The notes below the pieces were generated by a model. It searched no databases, was not told the DNA's origin, and saw only the letters and a program-made list of their open reading frames with translations. Both the position numbers and the translations under genes were made by a program. A stretch of 64,000 bases of DNA from positions 5,332,001 to 5,396,000 of the forward strand of contig NZ_AP022614.1 in assembly GCF_010730575.1 (NCBI RefSeq). Reading direction: 5' to 3'. This DNA comes from Mycobacterium parmense. Lineage in GTDB: Bacteria; Actinomycetota; Actinomycetes; Mycobacteriales; Mycobacteriaceae. Shown here piece by piece: positions 53,073 to 60,123 of the stretch. The first letter of the stretch is position 1, and the number at the start of each line of letters is the position of its first letter.

Positions 53073-53073
53073 C

Positions 53074-53370
53074 TCAACGCGTGAACCCCCACTCGGCTTC
53101 GTTCTCTTCGGTCTTGAGTTGCTCGGCCGGGTCTTCGCTCTGCGCGAGTGGCAGCGCGGGAGTGGGAAAGATGCGCTCACCGATCTCGGCGATGGCGTGC
53201 ACCGGGCAGTCCATCAGTGCTCGCATGACGGCGTCGCGATCCGATTCCGGCACGGTGCCGTCCCCGATGAGCGATGCATAGCCCCAGTCGTCCAGCGAGA
53301 AGTACCTGGGCGCGTACTTGGCGCAGATACCGAAGCCGTCGCAGACAGTGCGGTCAAGACGAATCTTCAT
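53074..53370 (-). CDS. 3Fe-4S ferredoxin with C-terminal extension
   Basis: Ferredoxin of 98 aa. The first 64 residues are a standard small ferredoxin with ligands Cys10, Cys16 and Cys55 (CDGFGIC ... DCP) and an aromatic Phe13 at the variable position. About 34 extra acidic residues follow (EDPAEQLKTEENEAEWGF). It overlaps the NuoF-like gene by 4 nt, so it probably exchanges electrons with that flavoprotein rather than with a specific P450. Confidence 0.9.
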   Translation of the reverse strand: MKIRLDRTVCDGFGICAKYAPRYFSLDDWGYASLIGDGTVPESDRDAVMRALMDCPVHAIAEIGERIFPTPALPLAQSEDPAEQLKTEENEAEWGFTR

Positions 53371-54671
53371 GCGTGCCTCACAGTTTCCGCCTCGTACGGA
53401 CGGTCGGCGCGCAACCCGCCGCCGGCGCAGTCCGGGCAGGTGGCGTCGAGATGGGTGGCGACCTCGCCCGGGAACTGGGCGAGCAGACTGGCTGCCACGT
53501 TCGTGGCGGCATCCAGCGTCGCACACGCGCCGCGTCCGCGCAGCAGCACCGACCAGCGCCGCAGCCGGTCGACATCCTCTGCCGTGGCGGCGCCGTCGCG
53601 CAGCGCACCTGCGGCCGCGGCCATCGCCGCGGTTCCGTTGAAGCACGACCCGCACTGGCCCGCGTTCTCGCGGTCGAAATAGGCCAGCACCGACGCCGCG
53701 ACGGCGACGGGGCAGTCGTCGGTGATGACCGAGATCGCGCCGCAGCCCAGACCGGTGCCGTGCCGGCGCATGGTCTCGTGATCCAGGCTGGTCTCCAGCA
53801 CGGAGCGGTTGAGCAGGCCCGCAAAATAGCCACCCATCAGCGCACCGCGCACCTGATCCGCCGAAACTCCATGCAGGGCAAGCAGTTCGGCGAACGGCAG
53901 GCCGTGCGGGAGTTCATAGAGCACCGGCGGCCGACCCGCCCCGGTGATGGTGGCCAGGAAGGTGCCGGGTGACAGCGATGTGCCCTTGGAGCGGAACGCC
54001 GCGGCGCCGTGGCACTGCAGGTAGGGCAGATTGGCCAAGGTCTCGACGTTGCTGACCAGCGTCGGCCGATCACCGACGCCCACCTCGAACGGACGCGGGG
54101 GCTTGTCGGTCGGCTTGGCCGGGCCGCCGTTGATCGCGCGGACCGCGGCGGTCTCCTCGCCGGCCACGTAGCCGGGCTGCACGGTGACCATGCGGACCGC
54201 GACTCCGAGCGTGTCGGGATCCAGCTCGCCGAGCGCGGTGTCGACACTGTGTGCCGACTCCGTGTCGGACACGTAGACGCAGGCGCGCCGAGCGCCGACG
54301 ATCGCCGCGGCCAGCCGCAGACCGTCGAGGACCACGTGCGGGCGGTTGCGCAGCAGCCAGCGGTCCTTGACCGAAGCGGGTTCTCCCTCTTCGCCGTTCG
54401 CGACGACGACGGCGCCACCGGCGGCCCGCCCGTTGTCGCGCACGGTGCGCAGCTTCACCGCGAGCGGAAAGGCCGCGCCGCCGCGGCCGACCAGTCCGCT
54501 GGACTCGACCTCGCTCAGTAACGCGTTGGCGTCCGCGAGCGGCTGGTATCCGCCGAGGCGCAGGTAGGCCTCGGCATCCTCCGGGGCGTCGCCCGGCTGC
54601 CGGGTCAACAAGCGGGGTTCGCAGCCGGGAGCGGTCGCGGTGGTGGTGGGGGTGGATTGTGTGGTCTTCAA
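53367..54671 (-). CDS. Orphan NuoF-like flavoprotein (NADH:ferredoxin reductase candidate)
   Basis: Protein of 434 aa from TTG 54671 resembling the 51-kDa flavoprotein of complex I. FMN/NADH motif GRGGAAFPLAVKLR, the segment ANGEEGEPASVKDR, an SLBB-like middle domain and a C-terminal iron-sulfur region. The cluster motif reads GQCGSCFNG rather than SCGxCxxC, so one Cys is missing; a later Cys occurs in GRGACATLDA, and CPDC lies near the end. No NuoE or other complex I gene is nearby. Next to a ferredoxin, it most likely passes electrons from NAD(P)H to the P450 or Rieske systems of this region (inference). Confidence 0.85.
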   Translation of the reverse strand: MKTTQSTPTTTATAPGCEPRLLTRQPGDAPEDAEAYLRLGGYQPLADANALLSEVESSGLVGRGGAAFPLAVKLRTVRDNGRAAGGAVVVANGEEGEPASVKDRWLLRNRPHVVLDGLRLAAAIVGARRACVYVSDTESAHSVDTALGELDPDTLGVAVRMVTVQPGYVAGEETAAVRAINGGPAKPTDKPPRPFEVGVGDRPTLVSNVETLANLPYLQCHGAAAFRSKGTSLSPGTFLATITGAGRPPVLYELPHGLPFAELLALHGVSADQVRGALMGGYFAGLLNRSVLETSLDHETMRRHGTGLGCGAISVITDDCPVAVAASVLAYFDRENAGQCGSCFNGTAAMAAAAGALRDGAATAEDVDRLRRWSVLLRGRGACATLDAATNVAASLLAQFPGEVATHLDATCPDCAGGGLRADRPYEAETVRHA

Positions 54672-54707
54672 GGTTGCCCTGCCGTCGTCTTGGTTAGGCT
54701 TGCGCAC

Positions 54708-55181
54708 GTGCGAACAGCGGTTGTGCGCGTCAACGTGGACCCGGAAAGCGTGCTGACGCACGCGCAACTACGCGACGGCATTGCGGCGCTCCGCGAAATC
54801 GCCGGTGCGGGCGGGGCCGATGTGGTCGCCGGCGACCCGGCTTCCATGCCGGCGGGCCGCCGCGAAGTCGAGCTGCTTGTCGCCGCCGAGGACGGCGATG
54901 CCGCCCGGCGCACCGCAATCGAACTGTGCACCAAAGTGTTCGGCGCGGGACCCGTCCCGGGTGTGGTCACCTTCATCAGCCGGGGAACCGACGACGACGC
55001 GCACGGTGTGCTGGCGGGGTTCGGCCTGCGCGGTGAGATCGTGCGCACGCCGGACGACGACGGATTCGACATCGTCTACGTGACGCTGCGCGAGGAGGAC
55101 CTCGAGCACATCCCGGAGAGCCGCGTCTACACGGCGCTGGAGGCGTCGCTCAACTGCGAGGTCCACATTCGCACCGTGTAG
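54708..55181 (+). CDS. Hypothetical protein, 157 aa
   Basis: Unrecognised soluble protein. GTG 54708, divergent from the NuoF-like gene with 36 nt between starts. Mixed alpha/beta composition with an N-terminal VRTAVVRVNVDPESVLTHAQ, a central FGAGPVPGVVTFISRGTDDD and a C-terminal REEDLEHIPESRVYTALEAS. Strongly acidic. No cofactor motif, signal or membrane segment. Because it shares a promoter region with the reductase/ferredoxin pair, it may be co-regulated. Confidence 0.76.
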   Translation: MRTAVVRVNVDPESVLTHAQLRDGIAALREIAGAGGADVVAGDPASMPAGRREVELLVAAEDGDAARRTAIELCTKVFGAGPVPGVVTFISRGTDDDAHGVLAGFGLRGEIVRTPDDDGFDIVYVTLREEDLEHIPESRVYTALEASLNCEVHIRTV

Positions 55182-55204
55182 GAATGTCCCACGACGTAAC
55201 GCCA

Positions 55205-56071
55205 TCAGGAGCCCAGGAATTCGAGGATGGCGGGCGCCGCCTGCACCCAGGTGTCGAACATGTTGAAGTGCTGCACCCTGCCGGCGGCCCGGTCCTCCGA
55301 CGCACGCTCCCACGCGTCCTCGGGCCACGGCGGATCGATGAGCTTCGACCCCTTGATCAGGCAACTGACTTCAAGTGACGTGCGTTTCGGGTGGTCCATG
55401 TCGTTCTCGCCGCCGCGAATGATCAACGTGGGCACCTTGATCCGGTCGAACATCTCGTCCTCCACGCCCGGAATCGTCTGGCCCGGCTTGGAAACGAAGG
55501 CGTTGAGCCAGCGCAGCATGACTTTGAGGAACTCGTCTTTGTCGAAGTCGAGGAAGCGCTGTTTGTTGTCGGGGTTCTCCTCGATGCGCTCACGCCACTC
55601 GGTCACCTTCACGACGCCGTCCATTCCGGTTCCGCGCACCGCGAGAATGCTGGGGACGATGTAGAAGGAGCCGAGCACGAAGGTGCCGTAGATGCCGCCG
55701 ACGATGTTCCACACCACCAGCTTGGTGACCAGCTCAGGATAGAGCATCGTGGTGAGCATGGAATCCCTTGCGCCCCCTGAGCCTCCGGCGAGAATGCAGC
55801 GCTCGAACCCCAGCCCCGTCACCAGCTTGTGCAGCGTCTCGGCCCGCATGTGCGACTCGCTCTGCCCGTAGAACTGCACGTCGGAGGCGCCGCAGTTGGG
55901 CCGGTCCCACAGCAACACCCGGTAGCCGCCCGCGGCCAGGGCTTCGGCGAGCGGGCGCAGGCCCGGGATCTCCATGCTGAAGCGCCCGCCGGGCGTCAGG
56001 GCGATGAGATCGCCCGAGTCGCCGAGGATTTCGTAGACGACCTTTCCCCCGTTGATCTCGATCGATGGCAC
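55205..56071 (-). CDS. Alpha/beta hydrolase
   Basis: Hydrolase of 288 aa, GTG start. The family Ser is in LAGGSGGARDS, in the less common GGSGGA context, and acid Asp is in GGENDMDHPKR. The expected base His near the C-terminus is only weakly placed (RVQHFNMFD). The oxyanion-hole region reads LTPGGRFSMEIPG rather than HG, as in some non-classical members. Last gene of the operon 58778 to 55205. Substrate unknown; an ester or ring-opened product is likely. Confidence 0.85.
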   Translation of the reverse strand: MPSIEINGGKVVYEILGDSGDLIALTPGGRFSMEIPGLRPLAEALAAGGYRVLLWDRPNCGASDVQFYGQSESHMRAETLHKLVTGLGFERCILAGGSGGARDSMLTTMLYPELVTKLVVWNIVGGIYGTFVLGSFYIVPSILAVRGTGMDGVVKVTEWRERIEENPDNKQRFLDFDKDEFLKVMLRWLNAFVSKPGQTIPGVEDEMFDRIKVPTLIIRGGENDMDHPKRTSLEVSCLIKGSKLIDPPWPEDAWERASEDRAAGRVQHFNMFDTWVQAAPAILEFLGS

Positions 56072-56086
56072 GCGATACTCCTGTAG

Positions 56087-56500
56087 TTAGGCCTGCACCA
56101 GCACGTCGTTGCCGACGACGCGCACCGGATAGGTGCGGATGCTCCACTCCGGCTTGACCGCGGTGGTACCGGTCGCCAGCTCGAAACCCCATTGATGCCA
56201 CGGGCAGTAGATGTATTCCAGGTCGCGCACCATGACCGAGTCACCCGGCGCGGTCTCGTCCACGATGGTGCGCCCTCGGGGCCGGCCCGAGCACAGCGGT
56301 CCGCCCTGGTGCGGGCAGTAGTTCGCGATGGCATAGAAGCTGCCGTTGACGTTGTAGACCCCTACGCCGTGACGCCCGATCGGCACGAGTTTGTGCTTGC
56401 CCGGCGGGATTTCGTCGACTGTCGCGACAACGTGCTCACGGCCCTGAGCGAGGCGGGACTGGGGCCGCCCGGTGGTTGCCCCTTCTTGTTCAGGTGCCAA
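56087..56500 (-). CDS. Stand-alone Rieske 2Fe-2S protein
   Basis: Rieske-type protein of 137 aa with ligands Cys62, His64, Cys99 and His102 (YCPHQGG ... CPWHQWGFEL). The 34-residue spacing between the two pairs is longer than in Rieske ferredoxins (about 17), as in some small oxygenase-like Rieske proteins. TTG start abutting the amidohydrolase stop. It might be the electron donor for the Rieske oxygenase at 36068 or part of a different oxygenase. No reductase is adjacent. Confidence 0.88.
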   Translation of the reverse strand: MAPEQEGATTGRPQSRLAQGREHVVATVDEIPPGKHKLVPIGRHGVGVYNVNGSFYAIANYCPHQGGPLCSGRPRGRTIVDETAPGDSVMVRDLEYIYCPWHQWGFELATGTTAVKPEWSIRTYPVRVVGNDVLVQA

Positions 56501-56501
56501 C

Positions 56502-57647
56502 TCAGAGCACCCGGGTCTGACCCTCGAGGACCGGGACGGTCTGCGGGAGGTGATAGGTCGCGATGCCGTTCTTGTACATCACCGCGTCGCGGGCGTGCTT
56601 GGGCAGGTGTTTGACCAGCCAGCGCGGGTCGTCGAAGGTCCAGTGCGGATAGTCCGAGGAGAACAGCAGGATCTTCTCGCACTCCATCCATTCCAGTGCG
56701 CGGGTCAACTCCGTCTTGTCCTCGGGGTAGTCCAGCGGCTGGGTGGTGAACTTGATGTGGTCCTTGACGTACTCCGAGGGCTTGCGCTTGATGTCGACCC
56801 ACGACTTGCGTGCTTCATAGATCGCGTCCATGCGCCACATCAGCGGAAGGATCCAGGTGAACGCGTGCTCGACGAAGACGATCCGCAGCGTGGGGAACCG
56901 GTCGAAGACGCCGTCGAAGACCAGGCTCATCACCTGGTTCGCGGCCAGCAGCGAGTAGGTCACCATGAAGTCGTGGTTGTAACTGGGGAATCCCACCGGC
57001 GGGATCGGTAGCTCGTCGAATTGGCTGCGCGACAGGTGGCAGCTCACCGTGATGTCGTGCTTGGTGGCCGCCGCCCAGATCGGGTCGTACTTCGGGTGTC
57101 CCCAGGACGGCCGCGGCTCGGCCTTGATCAGGATCTGCGCCATGAACGGGTGCCCGGCCCAGCGCTCGATCTCGCGGACCGACTCCTCGGGCTCCTCGAT
57201 GGCGATGCAGATCGAACCGCGCCACCGCTCGTGCCAGTTGTTGTGGCTGTCCAGCCAGTGATTGGCCTGCCAGTCGTTCAGCGCGGCCGACATCGCGTGC
57301 TGCGCCTCGGGCAGGCGGGCCGGATAGGCCGCCGGTTCCAGGATCGCGATGTCGGAGCCGGCCTCCATGATCAGCTGCCGGAACGCCATGTCTGGGTCGC
57401 TGCAAGGGAATTCACCGTTTGCCGGGAAGGAGTCCACGCGCATCGCGTAGGAGTGCGCGTAGTCGGGCGCGTCATAGTAGATCTGCTCGCCCACCGAGCG
57501 GGTGAGGAAGTATTTGCTGCGCCACGGCTCGGGGATGTAGGGGAGCAGCTCGCCGCGCTTGGGCGCCGGGTGGACATCCGAATCGACGCAACGGACGGCT
57601 ATACGCTCGGCAGCGGGGACCCGCTCCTGCGAATGGGTCAACGTCAT
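56502..57647 (-). CDS. Amidohydrolase-2 family metal-dependent hydrolase
   Basis: TIM-barrel protein of 381 aa, ATG start. N-terminal metal motif CVDSDVHPAPKRGE, barrel His in TVSCHLSRSQF, later VFVEHAFTWILP, and catalytic Asp in FSSDYPHWTFDDP. All expected ligands present, in contrast to the neighbouring paralogue at 57678. The two may form a heteromer. Reaction could be decarboxylation or hydrolysis of a ring-cleavage acid. Confidence 0.88.
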   Translation of the reverse strand: MTLTHSQERVPAAERIAVRCVDSDVHPAPKRGELLPYIPEPWRSKYFLTRSVGEQIYYDAPDYAHSYAMRVDSFPANGEFPCSDPDMAFRQLIMEAGSDIAILEPAAYPARLPEAQHAMSAALNDWQANHWLDSHNNWHERWRGSICIAIEEPEESVREIERWAGHPFMAQILIKAEPRPSWGHPKYDPIWAAATKHDITVSCHLSRSQFDELPIPPVGFPSYNHDFMVTYSLLAANQVMSLVFDGVFDRFPTLRIVFVEHAFTWILPLMWRMDAIYEARKSWVDIKRKPSEYVKDHIKFTTQPLDYPEDKTELTRALEWMECEKILLFSSDYPHWTFDDPRWLVKHLPKHARDAVMYKNGIATYHLPQTVPVLEGQTRVL

Positions 57648-57677
57648 CTGGGTCTCCTCAGTCTTTCCGTCTGTCTC

Positions 57678-58778
57678 CTACTGTGCGCCCACGCCGGCGG
57701 GAATGTCTATGCCGTAGAGCTGTGCCGCGTTGCGCCAGCACACCTTCTCCCGCTGTTCGGCCGACAGCGCGCCCGGCAGCTTCTTGATGTCGCCGCACTG
57801 CCAATGCGGATAGCTGGAGCCGAACATCACCATGTCCTCTTTGCCGGTGAAGCCGAACCACTCCCCGGCGAAATCGACGTCGCCGGGTCCGTCGAGGCTG
57901 CCCTGCACGAAGTACACGTGACCCGGCAGGTAGTCGCTCGGGATGCGCGGCGCCCACGGTGTCTGCTCCAAGTGCGGGCGTCCGAACGTGTCCATCCGCC
58001 AGATGAACGGCGTGATGAAGTCGGCGGCGCCGTCGCCCCAGACGAATTTGAGGCCGTCGAAGCGCTCGAACACACCCTCGGCGATCATGTTCATCTGGTG
58101 ATAGACGTAGTTCAGTGCCATGAAGCTGACGTACTGCTCGTAGGTGCGGGTGTTTCCGTTCGGCGTCGGTGGGAAGGCGATGCCCGAGCCGACTTCGATG
58201 TGCGCCGCGACGGGGAGGCCGGCGTCGACCGCCGCCTCCCACAGTGGCCAGAACTGTGGTTTGCCGTAGAGCTCGCGGGACTGCAGCGGAACGCCGATCT
58301 GCACGACGCGCGGATGCGCGCGCCACTTCTCGATCTCACGCAGCGCGCCGGTGATGTCGTCGGGGTTGACGCGGATGGTGCCGCGGAAGCGCTCACCGAA
58401 CTCGCCGGACTCCAGCCAGTTCGAGACCATCATCTCGTTGTGCGCGGCGTGCAGGGCGCTGCCCAGGTGCCGGTCCGGCATGATGCCGCGTGCCATGGGG
58501 TGCAGGACGGCCACGTCGACTCCGCGCCTCGAAAACAGTTCGTCGGCAACGAGTTCTGGATCCGAACCGGGGTACTGGCGGTCCGGGCCTTCGGTACCGG
58601 GCGCGTACTCACCGCCCGGGGCGCCGTACCAGTCCATCTCGTAATCGGGGAAGCCCCGGCTCTTGAACGGTTCGCGCAGAGTCTGCCGCAGCGCCTTATT
58701 GGAGGGGAAGAAGATGTGCACGCTCGCGTCGATCAGCGGGGTGCTCGTCCCGTCCGCGTGTTCGATCACGAGAGCCAC
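57678..58778 (-). CDS. Amidohydrolase-2 family paralogue with altered active-site Asp
   Basis: TIM-barrel protein of 366 aa, GTG start. The metal motif is present (PLIDASVHIFFPSN) and barrel His in VAAHIEVGSG, but the signature segment reads MFGSSYPHWQCGD where paralogues have SSDYPHW, so Ser replaces the catalytic Asp. The protein may be inactive, work differently, or pair with the intact paralogue downstream. First gene of the leftward operon; divergent from the acyl-CoA dehydrogenase pair at 59125, with GAGAAT sites between. Confidence 0.86.
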   Translation of the reverse strand: MALVIEHADGTSTPLIDASVHIFFPSNKALRQTLREPFKSRGFPDYEMDWYGAPGGEYAPGTEGPDRQYPGSDPELVADELFSRRGVDVAVLHPMARGIMPDRHLGSALHAAHNEMMVSNWLESGEFGERFRGTIRVNPDDITGALREIEKWRAHPRVVQIGVPLQSRELYGKPQFWPLWEAAVDAGLPVAAHIEVGSGIAFPPTPNGNTRTYEQYVSFMALNYVYHQMNMIAEGVFERFDGLKFVWGDGAADFITPFIWRMDTFGRPHLEQTPWAPRIPSDYLPGHVYFVQGSLDGPGDVDFAGEWFGFTGKEDMVMFGSSYPHWQCGDIKKLPGALSAEQREKVCWRNAAQLYGIDIPAGVGAQ

Positions 58779-58944
58779 CCTTCGGTTCCGGTAGCCAGAG
58801 TGGGCCGGAGCAGGTCATCTGATAGACAAACTAACATTCTCGTCGGCTGCCAATCAACGGTGTTGCGGTAAGCAATTCGGTTAAACATCGGCGCTGCTCG
58901 TGACGTGTTTACGGACCGTTCAGCAAGTAGCGTTCTATTTCAGC

Positions 58945-58959
58945 GATAATAGCATTCTC
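58945..58959. promoter_or_regulatory. GAGAAT-family palindrome, one mismatch
   Basis: GATAATAGCATTCTC, one base off the consensus. Nearly central in the 58779-59124 divergent region, 167 bp before the amidohydrolase start, and could serve either direction. Confidence 0.55.
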
Positions 58960-59079
58960 CTACTCGCGGCAGCTGACGCTGCGGCGGCGCAAGGCGCGGT
59001 GGAGTGTGTCCCGCCGAGCGTCTCCGGGCGTCGCCAGGTCAACTCGTACCCGCTTTCAGAGATTATTACTTTCGAATCA

Positions 59080-59094
59080 GAGAATGATATTCTC
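59080..59094. promoter_or_regulatory. GAGAAT-family palindrome before the acyl-CoA dehydrogenase pair
   Basis: GAGAATGATATTCTC, perfect 6-bp arms, ends 30 bp before ATG 59125. TATTCT at 59088-59093 could be the -10 hexamer. Strong candidate operator. Confidence 0.68.
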
Positions 59095-59124
59095 GCCGTG
59101 ACGTGACGACGGGAGGCGGCCCCG

Positions 59125-60123
59125 ATGCTGTTGGAGTTCGATGCTGATCAGCGACTGTGGCAGAGCACGGTGCGCGACGCCGTCGGCAAGCAGTGCCCAC
59201 CGTCGCTGGTCCGGAGCGTGGCCGAGGAGGGCGTCGACCCGAGCCCGCTCTGGAAGTCGTACGTCGACCAGGGTTGGACCGAGCTCAACGACCCGCAGAG
59301 CGCTGTCGAATTGACGATCGTGCTCGAGGAACTGGGGCACGCGACCGACCCGACCCCCTTCCTCGCGACGATGAGTCAGTTCGCGCCGCTGGTGGGGGAC
59401 CGGTTCGATCCGCACGAGTCGGGCACCGCCGTCCACAGCGGGATCACGGCGCACCGGGGCGCCGGGGGCTGGGTGCTCGACGGCACCGCGCGCCACGTCC
59501 TGGACGGCGACCGCGTCGACCGGTTGGCCGTCGTGACCGACGCCGGAGTGTTCGTCGTCGCCGGCAACGCGGTGTCGACGCGGCGCTCGGCCGTGTTCGA
59601 CCCGGTGCTGCATGTGGCGGACCTGTCGTTCGGCGAAGTTCGGGTGCCCGACTCCGCGCGGCTCGACGTCGACCGCGAGCGGGCGCATCACTTCGCGCTC
59701 ACGGGCATGGCGGTCACGATGGTCGGGGCCTGTCAGCGGATCCTCGACCTGGTGCTCGAGCATGTCCGCAGCCGCCAGCAGTTCGGCGTGCCGATCGGCT
59801 CGTTCCAGGCCGTCCAGCACAAGGCCGCAGACATGCACGTCGCGATCCAACGGGCCAGGGCGCTGGCTTATTTCGCCGCGTTGACGATCGCCGCGGACGA
59901 CCCTCGGCGCCGGCTGGCCGCCGCCATGGCCAAGGCGTCGGCCGGCGAGTGCCAGTCACTGGTGTTCCGGCACGGCTTGCAACTCCACGGCGCGATGGGC
60001 TTCACGTGGGAGAACGATCTGCAGTTCGCGCTCAAGCGGGCCAAAGCCGGCGAGCTGATGCTGGGCGGGGCCGCCGAGCATCGCGCGCGGATCGCCGAGG
60101 AGTACCGTGCAGCTGACTTTTGA
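59125..60123 (+). CDS. Acyl-CoA dehydrogenase-like subunit (shorter chain)
   Basis: Acyl-CoA dehydrogenase-fold protein of 332 aa, ATG behind GGGAGG. N-terminal helical domain reduced, C-terminal half well kept (RSRQQFGVPIGSFQAVQHKA, LQLHGAMGFTWENDLQFALK). Like the short chain at 32210 it probably forms a heterotetramer with the full-length enzyme that follows, whose GTG lies inside this gene (17 nt overlap). Such pairs act on bulky acyl-CoAs in steroid side-chain oxidation. Confidence 0.9.
   Translation: MLLEFDADQRLWQSTVRDAVGKQCPPSLVRSVAEEGVDPSPLWKSYVDQGWTELNDPQSAVELTIVLEELGHATDPTPFLATMSQFAPLVGDRFDPHESGTAVHSGITAHRGAGGWVLDGTARHVLDGDRVDRLAVVTDAGVFVVAGNAVSTRRSAVFDPVLHVADLSFGEVRVPDSARLDVDRERAHHFALTGMAVTMVGACQRILDLVLEHVRSRQQFGVPIGSFQAVQHKAADMHVAIQRARALAYFAALTIAADDPRRRLAAAMAKASAGECQSLVFRHGLQLHGAMGFTWENDLQFALKRAKAGELMLGGAAEHRARIAEEYRAADF

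Larger units (their letters stand above)
58779..59124. other. 346-bp divergent promoter region
   Basis: Between the amidohydrolase operon and the acyl-CoA dehydrogenase pair. Relatively AT-rich for this DNA. It contains a half-site CATTCTC near 58835-58841, a near-perfect palindrome at 58945-58959 and a perfect one at 59080-59094. No credible gene lies in it. Confidence 0.6.

Noticed and set aside
58830..58841. CATTCTC half-site near the 57678 gene start
   Set aside because: No matching left arm; kept only as a note within the intergenic entry.
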